Positions 23,517 through 31,816 of a stretch of 35,128 nt of DNA are shown here, piece by piece. The stretch spans positions 1 through 35,128 of the forward strand of contig CANROC010000024.1 in assembly GCA_947632175.1 (NCBI GenBank). The letters are read 5' to 3'. The stretch comes from an uncultured Oscillospiraceae bacterium (GTDB taxonomy: Bacteria > Bacillota > Clostridia > Oscillospirales > Oscillospiraceae). Numbering within the stretch: position 1 is the stretch's first letter; each line of letters starts with the position of its first letter. A program made the position numbers and the translations under genes. The notes beneath the pieces were generated by a model. The model did no database searches and had not been told where the DNA came from. It saw only the letters and a list, made by a program, of their open reading frames with translations.

Positions 23517-24722
23517 ATGTCGCAACTCATAGAAAATACCCTGCTGGGCGGCGGCCTCATCCTCGTCACAGCGCTGCTGCGCCGGGTCCTCAAGGGGCGG
23601 CTTGCCTCCGGCGGGCGGCTGGCGCTGTGGGCGGTGTGCCTGGGGCGTCTGCTGACGCCCGTGCCCTGGCGGAGCCCACTGTCGCTGCTCGTCCTGAACG
23701 GGTCCCCGGCGGCGAGGCTGGCGGTCGTCCCCGCCGTGCCCCCTGCCGGAATGGGGACGGCTGCGCCCGCGCCCGCCGCGGGGGCGTCCGTGCCGCCGCT
23801 GGCAGTCTTATGGGCGGCGGTGGCGCTGGCGGTGGGTGTCTGGCAGGCCGCGGCGTGGCTGTCCGTCCGGCGGCAGGTGCGGGAAAACCCGCCGGTGCCG
23901 GAGGCGGATCCCCGGCGTGCCTGTCTCCCCGCCGGGACCGTCCTGCGGGAGGGGCCCATGCGCGGCGCGCCGTTGACCTTCGGCGTTGTGCGCCCCTCGG
24001 TGGTGCTCCCGCCGGAGCTGGAGGGGCCGGAGCTGGGCTATGTGCTGGCCCATGAGGGGGCCCACGTCCGCCGCCGGGACAATCTGTGGCATTACGCCAT
24101 GGCGGCGGCGCTGGTCCTTCACTGGTTCAACCCGGCGGTCTGGCTCATGGCGGGCCTTCTGGGGCGGGACGTGGAGATAGCCTGCGACCGGGCGGTCCTC
24201 CGCGCCCTGGGGAGCGACCGGCGGGCGGCGTACGCCCGGACGCTCGTTGATGTATCCGCAAAGGCAAGGGGCATGGCCTTTTGCCGCAGTTTCGGCCAAA
24301 AACGGGCCGAGGAAAGGATCGTTGCCATTATGAAGTATCAGAAAACCACGTTTGCCGGGGTCATCCTTGCCCTGGCGCTGGCCCTCGGCCTCACCGCCGT
24401 GCTGGGCAGTACCCCGGCCAAGGCCGAAGACGCCGAGCCGGAGAAGCCGGCTTACGCCTCCATGACCACCGAGGAGCTGGCCTACTGCGATTTGGACGAG
24501 GCCCCGGACGAGGAGACCCGCCAAGCCATTCTGGAAGCGCGGAACCAAATCATCTACAGCACCAGCTGGACTGCGGACGGATCGGATGGGTATATCATGC
24601 AATATCCTTCTTTTGAGGTCGTCGAGAAATTGCCGGAATTTCATGACATCTTCCCGGCGGACTGGGAGATCCCGAAGTGCGAGACGTCCACGTCCGTGCC
24701 CGCGTTGAATGACATGGCGTAA
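23517..24722 (+). CDS. BlaR1-like M56 family membrane metallopeptidase
   Basis: 401 aa. Several N-terminal membrane helices, then the zinc motif LAHEGAHVRRRDN (H179, E180, H183) and the third ligand region DVEIACDRAVLRAL, typical of M56/BlaR1 proteases. A last helix (FAGVILALALALGLTAVLG) is followed by only about 110 residues without a penicillin-binding SxxK domain. So it is not a beta-lactam sensor of the BlaR1 class proper; the signal is unknown. In the family, activation cleaves the paired BlaI repressor. ATG at 23517 is chosen by the TGGAGTGAGG upstream; an in-frame TTG at 23493 lies inside blaI. Confidence 0.88.
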   Translation: MSQLIENTLLGGGLILVTALLRRVLKGRLASGGRLALWAVCLGRLLTPVPWRSPLSLLVLNGSPAARLAVVPAVPPAGMGTAAPAPAAGASVPPLAVLWAAVALAVGVWQAAAWLSVRRQVRENPPVPEADPRRACLPAGTVLREGPMRGAPLTFGVVRPSVVLPPELEGPELGYVLAHEGAHVRRRDNLWHYAMAAALVLHWFNPAVWLMAGLLGRDVEIACDRAVLRALGSDRRAAYARTLVDVSAKARGMAFCRSFGQKRAEERIVAIMKYQKTTFAGVILALALALGLTAVLGSTPAKAEDAEPEKPAYASMTTEELAYCDLDEAPDEETRQAILEARNQIIYSTSWTADGSDGYIMQYPSFEVVEKLPEFHDIFPADWEIPKCETSTSVPALNDMA

Positions 24723-24753
24723 GACCTCCGAGAGACGAGTCATCCTAAACATG

Positions 24754-24781
24754 TGGGGCCCTTCGGGGTCCCACTTTTTTA
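24754..24781 (+). terminator. Rho-independent terminator of the BlaI/BlaR operon
   Basis: GTGGGGCCC / GGGTCCCAC stem with a TTCG tetraloop and six T. Confidence 0.93.
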
Positions 24782-24790
24782 TAGAACCCC

Positions 24791-24845
24791 TTGACAAATA
24801 CCCCGTGGGGGTATATACTGGGATAAAAATACCGGGAGGGGGTAT
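24791..24845 (+). promoter_or_regulatory. Copper operon promoter with two CsoR operators
   Basis: -35 TTGACA (24791-24796), a 17-nt spacer, -10 TATACT (24814-24819). Operator 1 ATACCCCGTGGGGGTAT (24798-24814) lies between the hexamers, and operator 2 ATACCGGGAGGGGGTAT (24829-24845) covers the ribosome-binding site. Both fit the CsoR pattern ATACCC...GGGTAT, so apo-CsoR would repress its own operon and copper relieves it. Confidence 0.9.
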
Positions 24846-24848
24846 CCT

Positions 24849-25157
24849 ATGAACTGCGATAAGGACTGCGGATGCTGCCACAAGACGAAGGAGCGGTCGG
24901 AGGCGGAGGTCACGGGGCTCGTCAACCGCCTGAACCGTATCGAGGGGCAGATCCGGGGCATCCGGGGGATGGTGGAGCGGAACGCCTACTGCCCGGACAT
25001 CCTGACCCAGGTGGCGGCGGCGAATGCGGCGCTCAACGGGTTTACCAAGGAGCTCCTGGCCAGCCACATCAAGACCTGCGTGGCCGACGACATCCGCGCC
25101 GGGAACGACGAGATCGTGGACGAGCTGGTGGGGCTTCTCCAAAAGCTGATGAAATAA
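24849..25157 (+). CDS. csoR: Copper-sensing transcriptional repressor CsoR
   Basis: 102 aa. All-helical CsoR/RcnR family: GLVNRLNRIEGQIRGIRGMVE then the Cu(I) ligands C48 (NAYCPDIL), H73 and C77 (SHIKTC), the C-H-C fingerprint of copper sensors. A Cys-rich N-terminus (NCDKDCGCC) is an extension that may assist metal capture. It controls the copA gene 9 nt downstream and itself through the two operators before it. Confidence 0.95.
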   Translation: MNCDKDCGCCHKTKERSEAEVTGLVNRLNRIEGQIRGIRGMVERNAYCPDILTQVAAANAALNGFTKELLASHIKTCVADDIRAGNDEIVDELVGLLQKLMK

Positions 25158-25166
25158 GGTGAGAGC

Positions 25167-27671
25167 ATGGAACAATACAATGTGACGGGCATGTCCTGCG
25201 CCGCCTGTCAGGCGCGGGTGGAGAAGGCCGTCTCCAAGGTGCCGGGGGTGACGAGCTGCGCCGTGAGCCTTCTGACGAACTCCATGGGCGTGGAGGGCAC
25301 GGCCTCCGCATCTGACATCATCCGGGCCGTGGAGGAGGCCGGCTACGGCGCCAGCCGCAAGGGCGGGGGAGGGGCGAAGAGCGCCGCGTCCCCCGGCGAG
25401 GACGCGCTGGCGGACCGGGAGACGCCGGTTTTGCGCCGGCGGCTCATCTGGTCGGTGGGGTTTGTCCTGATTCTAATGTACTTCTCCATGGGCCACATGA
25501 TGTGGGGCTGGCCCGTGCCGAGGTTCTTTGAGGGCAACCACGTGGCCATGGGCCTCATCCAGATGCTCCTGGCCATCATCGTCATGGTGATCAACCAGAA
25601 ATTCTTCGTCTCCGGCTTTCGCGGCCTCATCCACCGCGCCCCCAACATGGACACCTTAGTGGCCTTGGGTTCGGCGGCCTCTTTCGGGTGGAGCACCTGG
25701 GTGCTCTTCATGATGACCCGCGCCCAGGTTGACGGGGACATGGATGCCGTCAGCGCTTACATGATGGACTTCTGGTTTGAGTCCGCCGCCATGATCCTGG
25801 CGCTCATCACCGTGGGCAAGATGCTGGAGGCCATGTCCAAAGGCCGCACCACCGACGCCTTGAAGTCCCTCATGAAGCTCTCCCCCAAGACCGCCACGGT
25901 GGAGCGGGAGGGCAAGGAGACGACGGTCCCCGTGGAGGACGTGGCGGTGGGCGATGTCATCATCGTCCGCCCCGGCGAGAGTATCCCCGTGGACGGGGTG
26001 GTGCTGGAGGGGCACAGCGCCGTGAACGAATCGGCCCTTACCGGCGAGAGTATCCCCGTGGACAAGGCTCCCGGCGACAAGGTCAGCGCCGCCACGGTGA
26101 ACGAGGCGGGGCTTCTCCGGTGCCGCGCCAACAGGGTAGGGGAGGACACGACGCTCAGTCAGATCATCAAAATGGTCTCCGACGCCGCCGCTACCAAGGC
26201 CCCCATCGCCAAGATCGCCGACAAGGTGTCCGGCATCTTCGTCCCGGCGGTGATGGGCATCGCCCTCGTCACCGTCGCCGTGTGGCTGGCGCTGGGTAAG
26301 CCCGTGGGCTACGCTTTAGCGCGGGGCATCTCCGTCCTCGTCATCTCCTGCCCCTGCGCCCTGGGGCTTGCCACGCCCGTGGCGATCATGGTGGGCAACG
26401 GCGTGGGCGCGAAAAACGGCATCCTCTTCAAGACCGCCGTCTCCCTGGAGGAGACGGGCCGGGTGGAGACGGTGGTCCTGGACAAAACCGGCACCGTCAC
26501 CTCCGGAAAGCCCCGGGTCACGGACCTGGTCCCCGCCGCCGGGGTCACGGAGACAGAGCTTTTGACCCTGGCCGCCGCGCTGGAGCGGGGGAGCGAGCAC
26601 CCCCTGGCGCGGGCGATTCTGGAGCGGGCCGGGGAGCTGGCGCTGACGCCCCCCGCCGTCGCGGACTTTCGCGCCCTGCCGGGAAACGGCGTGGCCGCGA
26701 CGCTGGACGGCGCGGCCCTCACCGGCGGGAGCCTCGCCTTCGTGAGCGCCCATTTGCCCGTGGACGGCGCCCTCTCCGACAAAGCCGCCGCTCTCTCGGA
26801 GGAGGGCAAGACGCCCCTGCTCTTTGCCAAAGACGGGCAGCTCCTGGGCCTCATCGCCGTGGCGGACACGGTGAAGGAGGACAGCCGCGAGGCCGTCCGG
26901 CAGCTGCAAAACATGGGCATCCGCGTGGTGATGCTCACCGGCGACAACGAGCGCACCGCCCGCGCCATCGGGGCGCAGGTGGGCGTGGACGAGGTCATCG
27001 CCGGCGTCCTCCCCGACGGCAAGGAGGCCGTGATACGCAAGCTCCAGGCCCGTGGGAAGGTGGCCATGGTGGGCGACGGCATCAACGACGCCCCGGCGCT
27101 GACACGCGCCGACGTGGGGCTGGCCATTGGCGCGGGCACGGATGTGGCCATCGAGGCCGCCGACGTGGTCCTCATGAAAAGCGCCCTTTCGGACGTCCCC
27201 GCCGCTATCCGCCTGAGCCGCGCCACCTTACGAAACATCCACCAGAACCTCTTCTGGGCGTTCTTCTATAACTCCATCGGCATCCCCCTGGCCGCCGGCG
27301 TGTTCGTGGGGCTGGGGCTCACCTTGAACCCCATGTTCGGCGCGGCCGCCATGAGCCTTTCGAGCTTCTGCGTGGTGACCAACGCCCTGCGGCTCAATCT
27401 CGTCAAAATTCGTGACACCCGTCACGATAAAAAAATCCATCACCGTTCCAAAAAGGAGGACAAAATCATGGAAAAAACGTTGAAGATCGAGGGCATGATG
27501 TGCCCCCACTGCGAAATGCGCGTGAAGAAGGCCCTGGAGGCCGTCCCCGGCGTTCTCGAGGCCACGCCCAGCCACACCGCCGGCAACGCGGTGGTGAAGC
27601 TCTCCAAGGACGTGGACGACGCCGCCCTCAAAAAGGCCGTGGAGGACCAGGGCTACGAGGTCGTAGGTTAA
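25167..27671 (+). CDS. copA: Copper-translocating P-type ATPase with C-terminal CopZ-like domain
   Basis: 834 aa. N-terminal heavy-metal domain GMSCAAC (C11, C14), eight predicted membrane helices, TGES, the metal-transport motif CPC (about 395-397), phosphorylation site DKTGT (about 439-443), HP motif region SEHPLA and [10 protein letters not shown] hinge: all features of a P1B-1 Cu(I) exporter. After the last helix (residue 767) the frame continues without a stop through [13 protein letters not shown] into a second, 67-residue HMA domain ([12 protein letters not shown]). That domain has its own ribosome-binding site and ATG, so it may also be made separately (see the next entry). The stop codon TAA is completed by the first base of the repeat element at 27671. 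Confidence 0.95.
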   Translation: MEQYNVTGMSCAACQARVEKAVSKVPGVTSCAVSLLTNSMGVEGTASASDIIRAVEEAGYGASRKGGGGAKSAASPGEDALADRETPVLRRRLIWSVGFVLILMYFSMGHMMWGWPVPRFFEGNHVAMGLIQMLLAIIVMVINQKFFVSGFRGLIHRAPNMDTLVALGSAASFGWSTWVLFMMTRAQVDGDMDAVSAYMMDFWFESAAMILALITVGKMLEAMSKGRTTDALKSLMKLSPKTATVEREGKETTVPVEDVAVGDVIIVRPGESIPVDGVVLEGHSAVNESALTGESIPVDKAPGDKVSAATVNEAGLLRCRANRVGEDTTLSQIIKMVSDAAATKAPIAKIADKVSGIFVPAVMGIALVTVAVWLALGKPVGYALARGISVLVISCPCALGLATPVAIMVGNGVGAKNGILFKTAVSLEETGRVETVVLDKTGTVTSGKPRVTDLVPAAGVTETELLTLAAALERGSEHPLARAILERAGELALTPPAVADFRALPGNGVAATLDGAALTGGSLAFVSAHLPVDGALSDKAAALSEEGKTPLLFAKDGQLLGLIAVADTVKEDSREAVRQLQNMGIRVVMLTGDNERTARAIGAQVGVDEVIAGVLPDGKEAVIRKLQARGKVAMVGDGINDAPALTRADVGLAIGAGTDVAIEAADVVLMKSALSDVPAAIRLSRATLRNIHQNLFWAFFYNSIGIPLAAGVFVGLGLTLNPMFGAAAMSLSSFCVVTNALRLNLVKIRDTRHDKKIHHRSKKEDKIMEKTLKIEGMMCPHCEMRVKKALEAVPGVLEATPSHTAGNAVVKLSKDVDDAALKKAVEDQGYEVVG
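27468..27671 (+). CDS. copZ: Predicted internal CopZ-like copper chaperone, in frame with copA
   Basis: 67 codons from ATG at 27468, equal in size to stand-alone CopZ. AAGGAGG at 27453-27459 is 8 nt upstream, as good as any site in this window, and the linker codons around it (KKEDKI) read like a fortuitous translation of an intergenic spacer. Protein has MMCPHC copper ligands (C-x2-C) and the HMA fold. It probably was a separate gene whose upstream stop codon was lost, so the locus could produce both a CopA-CopZ fusion and free CopZ. Confidence 0.7.
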   Translation: MEKTLKIEGMMCPHCEMRVKKALEAVPGVLEATPSHTAGNAVVKLSKDVDDAALKKAVEDQGYEVVG

Positions 27672-27832
27672 TACTAATATCTAATTAAAAGTAGCCATTC
27701 GCGACGGTCTTTTTCGCGCCATGCGGCGTCAGCCGCCTTGGAAATACCAATGGGTATTCCCTGCGGCGTCTTCCTTGCCTGACGCGAAAAATCCTCGCCG
27801 CTCGGTGTCTTCTTTTAAATAGATATTAGTAT
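27671..27832. mobile_element. MITE-like inverted-repeat element after copA
   Basis: 162 bp with 21-bp near-perfect terminal inverted repeats: 27671-27691 begins ATACTAATATCTAATTAAAA and the complement of 27812-27832 begins ATACTAATATCTATTTAAAA, with one mismatch. The interior contains GGAAATACCAATGGGTATTCC and GGCGTC/GACGCC arms and could fold as one long hairpin. No coding capacity. TA dinucleotides flank the CTAATATC...GATATTAG core at 27672-27673 and 27830-27831, consistent with a TA-targeting (Tc1/mariner or IS630-like) origin, but this is ambiguous. Confidence 0.75.
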
Positions 27833-27853
27833 AAGTCAACTGAACGCGGCAGC

Positions 27854-27887
27854 GCCGGCTCCCTTTTGGGGGCCGGCCTTGTTGTTT
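27854..27887 (+). terminator. Possible terminator of the copper operon
   Basis: GCCGGCTCCC / GGGGGCCGGC with one G:T pair and a TTTT loop, followed by CTTGTTGTTT. It is located beyond the MITE, so the original terminator of the operon may lie here. Confidence 0.55.
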
Positions 27888-27974
27888 CATGGAAAGGAAA
27901 GGAATTTCCAAATGCGTTTCCAAGGCGGACAGGCGATTTATGCGGCTTTTTCGCTTTCGCCTGTAAAATAATTG

Positions 27975-28003
27975 TTGACATCTTGGGTAAAACGCTATAT
28001 ACT
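27975..28003 (+). promoter_or_regulatory. Promoter of the type IV pilus cluster
   Basis: -35 TTGACA (27975-27980), a 17-nt spacer, -10 TATACT (27998-28003). The leader to pilB is about 140 nt and contains a nine-G run (28080-28088) in a hairpin with CCCCTCCCGG (about 28054-28063). No c-di-GMP riboswitch motif was recognised. Confidence 0.85.
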
Positions 28004-28150
28004 TACGTGTATACAGAGCAAGAAAAAAGTCGTTTTACACAAAATAATTGCGGCCCCTCCCGGAATGGAATTTTTTACCGGGGGGGGGTCGTATCCTTTT
28101 TTTAATTACCATTTTTCTGTCCGATTTCCTGACCAAAGGAGGGGGAAGCT

Positions 28151-29839
28151 ATGGCGTATATGAGGCTGGGCGATCTGCTCACGTCCGTGGGGCTCATCAC
28201 CGAGGACCAGCTGAAGACCGCGCTGGAGGCCCAGAAGACCAGCCACAAGCGGCTGGGCACGGTCCTCATCGAGGAGGGTATCATCAGCGAACAGCACCTC
28301 ATCGAGACGCTGGAGATGCAGCTGGGCATCGACTTCATCGACCTCAGCCGCGTCCATATCCCCATGGAGCTTGCCCGCGTCCTCCCCAAATCCATCGCCA
28401 AGAAGCACAACGTGGTGCCCGTGCGCCTTCAGAAAGACGAGCTCATTCTGGCCATGGCCGACCCCTTGAACTTCGTGGCCATCGAGGACGTGCGCACCGC
28501 CACGCGCAAGCGCGTCACGCCGCGCATCGCCACCGCCGCCGCCGTGGACCGGGCCATCGCCACACTCTACGGCAACGAGAACGCCGTCCGCGCCATCGAG
28601 GAGATCCAGTACGAATCCGCCGGCCAGGCCTCCGCCGCCCACCAGCGCGCCGAGGAGATCGACGACGAGACCCAGTCCGCCCCCACCGTGCGGCTGGTCA
28701 ACTCCATCATCGAGCGCGCCGCCGCGGAGCGCGCCTCCGACATCCACTTAGAGCCCCGCGCCGAGGAAATGGTCGTCCGTATGCGCATCGACGGGCTTCT
28801 CCGCAGCATCCTCACCGTCCCCAAGGACATCCAGCCCTCCGTCGTCTCGCGCCTCAAGATCATGGGCGGCATGGACATCTCCGAGCGCCGCGTCCCCCAG
28901 GACGGCCGCGCCAACGTCCGCATGAAGGGGCACGACATCGACCTGCGTCTCTCCACCCTCCCCACCATGTACGGCGAGAAGGTGGCCGTCCGTCTTTTAG
29001 ACCGCACCGCCCAGCTCCTGGACGCCCAGGCCATCGGCCTGGAGGGGGAGAACCTGGAAAAATACAACGCCCTCATCCGCAACGCCACCGGCATGGTCCT
29101 CATCGTGGGTCCCACCGGTTCCGGTAAATCCTCCACCATGTACACCATGATCCGCTCCCTCAACTCCGAGGAGGTCAACCTTGTGACGCTGGAGGACCCG
29201 GTGGAGTACGACATCGACGGCGTCAACCAGGTCCAGATCAACGAGCGCCAGGGCCTCACCTTTGCCAGCGGCCTCCGCTCCATCCTCCGCCAGGACCCGG
29301 ACATCATCGCCGTCGGCGAGATCCGCGACGGCGAGACCGCCGAGATCGCCATGCGCTCGGCCATCACCGGCCACCTCGTCCTCTCCACCATCCACACCAA
29401 CGACGCCATCTCCGCCCTGGACCGCCTGGTGGACATCGGCGTGGAGCCCTACATCATCGCCGAGGCGCTCAACGGCATCATCTCCCAGCGCCTCGTGCGC
29501 CGCGTCTGCCCGGACTGCAAGGAGGAGGTCACCCCCACCCCCGAGGAGCTGCGCCTTCTCGGCATGGACCCCAACACGCCCGCCAAATTCTACCGCGGCC
29601 GCGGCTGCGCCCACTGCTACCACACCGGCTACCGGGGCCGCACCGGCGCCTTCGAGATCCTCATGCTGGATCGCAAAATGAAGCGCTCCATCGCCGAGGG
29701 CCACCACCGCGCCGAGTTTACCGAGAACATCACCGCCGGCCGCTACACCACCCTCCAGGACGCCGTCCGCAAGCTCGTCCTCGACGGCGTCACCACCGTG
29801 GAGGAGGCCGTGAGAGTCATCAACTCCACCGTGGACTAA
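28151..29839 (+). CDS. pilB: Type IV pilus assembly ATPase PilB (GspE family)
   Basis: 562 aa. The N-terminal GspE/MshEN domain (LGDLLTSVGLITEDQLKTAL, RLGTVLIEEG) is followed by the secretion ATPase core with Walker A GPTGSGKS (320-327), Asp box TLEDPVEYDIDGVNQVQIN, Walker B RQDPDIIAVGEIRD and His box TGHLVLSTIHTND. A tetracysteine zinc site is formed by CPDC near 452 and CAHC near 486. PilB drives pilus extension from the cytoplasmic face. ATG at 28151 follows AAAGGAGGGGG. First gene of the pilus cluster. Confidence 0.95.
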   Translation: MAYMRLGDLLTSVGLITEDQLKTALEAQKTSHKRLGTVLIEEGIISEQHLIETLEMQLGIDFIDLSRVHIPMELARVLPKSIAKKHNVVPVRLQKDELILAMADPLNFVAIEDVRTATRKRVTPRIATAAAVDRAIATLYGNENAVRAIEEIQYESAGQASAAHQRAEEIDDETQSAPTVRLVNSIIERAAAERASDIHLEPRAEEMVVRMRIDGLLRSILTVPKDIQPSVVSRLKIMGGMDISERRVPQDGRANVRMKGHDIDLRLSTLPTMYGEKVAVRLLDRTAQLLDAQAIGLEGENLEKYNALIRNATGMVLIVGPTGSGKSSTMYTMIRSLNSEEVNLVTLEDPVEYDIDGVNQVQINERQGLTFASGLRSILRQDPDIIAVGEIRDGETAEIAMRSAITGHLVLSTIHTNDAISALDRLVDIGVEPYIIAEALNGIISQRLVRRVCPDCKEEVTPTPEELRLLGMDPNTPAKFYRGRGCAHCYHTGYRGRTGAFEILMLDRKMKRSIAEGHHRAEFTENITAGRYTTLQDAVRKLVLDGVTTVEEAVRVINSTVD

Positions 29840-30045
29840 CCCTTCCGGCGCTTCGCGCCACCTCCCCCAAGGGGGAGGCCACCCTTCCGGCGCTTCGCGC
29901 CACCTCCCCCAAGGGGGAGGTTAAGCTCCCCCGTGGGGCTGCGCCCGCAGGCGCGTGTCGGAGGCCAACCGCCCCGTAGGGGCGGCTCTTAGGCCGGAGA
30001 CGAGCTGTCGAGCGAAGCGAGACTGAGGGGTACTTTGGACTAAGG
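29840..30045. repeat. Tandem and inverted repeats between pilB and pilT
   Basis: A 42-bp unit starting CCCTTCCGGCGCTTCGCGCC occurs twice in tandem (29840-29881 and 29882-29920), each including CCTCCCCCAAGGGGGAGG. Next come the modules GGCGCGTGTCGGAGGCCAAC..GGCGGCTCTTAGG (inverse of the 19800 and 22500 blocks) and AGCTGTCGAGCGAAGCGAGACTG (inverse of the blocks at 31308 and 32008). Confidence 0.85.
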
Positions 30046-30053
30046 AGAAGCCT

Positions 30054-31109
30054 ATGCCCATCACACTCACCGACCTTATCGTCCGCGCCCGGGACATGCG
30101 GGCCTCCGATATCCACCTGGTCCTGGGCCTGCCGCCCAAGATCCGCGTGGACGGGACGCTCGTGGACTTCCCCGGCGAGGCCCCCCTGACCGCCGAGGCT
30201 TGCGAGGCGTACGCCCGCGAGCTTGCCGGCGAGGAATATCAAAAAATCGCCTCCATCGGCGAGCTGGACCTGGCCCTCACCTTCGCCGGCTCCATCCGCT
30301 GCCGTATCAACATCTTCCGCCAGCAGAAGGCCGTGAGCTGCGCCATCCGCATCCTGGCCGACAGGATCCCCAACCTCGACGACCTGGGCCTGCCCCCGGC
30401 GGTCCAGACCCTCCCCGGCCTCAACCGGGGCATCGTCCTCGTCACCGGCGAGACGGGGTCCGGTAAATCCACCACCTTAGCGGCCATGCTGGACCGTATC
30501 AACCACACCAGCGCCGAGCATATCATAACGCTGGAGGACCCCATCGAGTACGTCTACACCCCCGACAAGGCCGTCATCAACCAGCGGGAGATCGGCGCCG
30601 ACACGGCAAGCTACGCCGACGGCCTCCGGGCCATCCTCCGCGAGGACCCGGACGTCATTCTGGTGGGCGAGATGCGGGACCTCAACACCATCGAAACAGC
30701 CCTCACCGCCGCCGAGACGGGCCACCTCGTCTTCGCGACCTTACATACCAACTCCGCGCCGGAGGCCATCGACCGCATGGTGGACGTCTTCCCGGCGGAG
30801 CGCCAGCGCCAGATCCGCCTCCAGCTCAGCACCACTCTCATGGCGGTCCTGAGCCAGCAGCTCCTCCCGAGGCGCGACAAGGGCCGCGTGGCGGCCTGCG
30901 AGCTCATGATCGTCACCCCCGCCATCCGCAACCTCATCCGCGAGGGCAAGACCCCCCAAATCGCCTCCGCCCTCGGCACCTCCGCCCAGGAAGGCAGCCT
31001 CACCATGGACAACTGCCTCATCCGCCTCACAAAAGACCGCCTCATCACCCCCGACACCGCAAGGAAAGCCGCGAGGGATGGGGAGTATGTGAAGAGGAAT
31101 ACGTTCTGA
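30054..31109 (+). CDS. pilT: Type IV pilus retraction ATPase PilT
   Basis: 351 aa. SDIHLVLGLPPKIRVDGTL opens the PilT N domain; Walker A GETGSGKST (132-140), Asp box ITLEDPIEYVY, Walker B REDPDVILVGEMRD and His box TGHLVFATLHTNSA follow. AIRNLIREGK at about 290-299 is the PilT-specific motif needed for retraction in Pseudomonas and others (AIRNLIRE). It separates PilT from PilB. It powers pilus depolymerisation, hence twitching motility or uptake. ATG follows AAGGAGAAGCCT; the gene lies 214 nt after pilB, separated by repeats. Confidence 0.95.
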   Translation: MPITLTDLIVRARDMRASDIHLVLGLPPKIRVDGTLVDFPGEAPLTAEACEAYARELAGEEYQKIASIGELDLALTFAGSIRCRINIFRQQKAVSCAIRILADRIPNLDDLGLPPAVQTLPGLNRGIVLVTGETGSGKSTTLAAMLDRINHTSAEHIITLEDPIEYVYTPDKAVINQREIGADTASYADGLRAILREDPDVILVGEMRDLNTIETALTAAETGHLVFATLHTNSAPEAIDRMVDVFPAERQRQIRLQLSTTLMAVLSQQLLPRRDKGRVAACELMIVTPAIRNLIREGKTPQIASALGTSAQEGSLTMDNCLIRLTKDRLITPDTARKAARDGEYVKRNTF

Positions 31110-31425
31110 AAACCCGGCGGCGGGGAAAGGTTGCGGCTTCGCCGCGATTTATATTCCCCACCCGCCCGCCCCCGCCGCCTCCAATTGCGCCTCCGGCGCA
31201 ATAAAATCGAGAATGCGGCGCAGCCGCTCCTCTTAAAGCCCCCTCCTCGTAGGAGGGGGGCAGGGGGGCAGCGAGCGTCGGTCGATAGGGCTCTATCGTC
31301 CAACCTTCGATCCCTCAGTCTCGCTTCGCTCGACAGCTCCCTTTACGAAAGGGAGCCCCAAAAAGGTTGCGCCGCAAGCGGCGCGAATAAAAAATTGCGG
31401 CTTCGCCGCAAACCTCAAACCCGGA
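31110..31425. repeat. Repeat-filled gap between pilT and the DUF559 remnant
   Basis: Modules in order: AAAGGTTGCGGCTTCGCCGC (31127-31146), ATTGCGCCTCCGGCGCAAT (31184-31202), CTCCTCGTAGGAGGGGGGC with GCGAGCGTCG (31239-31295), CGATCCCTCAGTCTCGCTTCGCTCGACAG-type block (from about 31308) with CCCTTTACGAAAGGG, then GTTGCGCCGCAAGCGGCGC and TTGCGGCTTCGCCGCAA. Each module is itself a dyad. No gene seen. Confidence 0.85.
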
Positions 31426-31435
31426 GGTCCGCCGT

Positions 31436-31816
31436 ATGGGTATGGCAAACAAGGCGTTGACACAAAGAGCCAGGGAATTGCGAAACAATATGACGCCCCA
31501 GGAACGGAAGCTCTGGTATGAGTTTTTGAGGGACCGGCCGGAACATTTTCAAAGGCAGAAGGTCATGGGGCAGTATATCGTTGATTTCTACAGCGCCTCC
31601 GCCAGGCTTGTCATTGAAATAGACGGCGGACAGCATTTTGAGGCGGAATCCATGTAGTACGACGAGAATCGCACAGATTATCTGGCGCGTAATTTTGGCG
31701 TTAAGGTCGTCAGGTTCGATAATCACGAGATCAATACCAACTTTGACGGCGTTTGCGAGTTCTTGTTAAAGACCATCGAAGAGTCGCTCCAAACAATTGC
31801 GCCTCCGGCGCAATAA
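31436..31816 (+). pseudogene. DUF559-domain (Vsr-like endonuclease fold) gene with in-frame amber codon
   Basis: From ATG at 31436 (CCGGAGG 8 nt before) it reads ALTQRARELRNNMTPQERKLWYEFLRDRPEHFQRQKVMGQYIVDFYS..LVIEIDGGQHF, a clear DUF559 start with the (D/E)-x-D-G-G-Q-H nuclease-like core. TAG at 31655-31657 stops it after 73 codons, right after GGQHFEAESM. The frame continues with YDENRTDYLARNFGVKVVRFDN, the expected rest of the domain, to TAA at 31814-31816, which lies inside an ATTGCGCCTCCGGCGCAAT repeat. So this is a 126-codon gene with one nonsense change, or a case of suppression. It is unrelated to pili and is embedded in the repeat block. Confidence 0.85.

Noticed and set aside
23517-24722. 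Beta-lactam resistance function for the BlaR1-like protein
   Set aside because: The C-terminal penicillin-binding sensor domain is absent and no beta-lactamase gene is present in the operon.
28004-28150. c-di-GMP riboswitch in front of pilB
   Set aside because: Pilus operons of Clostridia sometimes have one, but neither the GEMM-I core nor a class II pattern could be recognised; only a hairpin with the G tract is visible. The leader before the first pilin (33520-33617) was also inspected without success.
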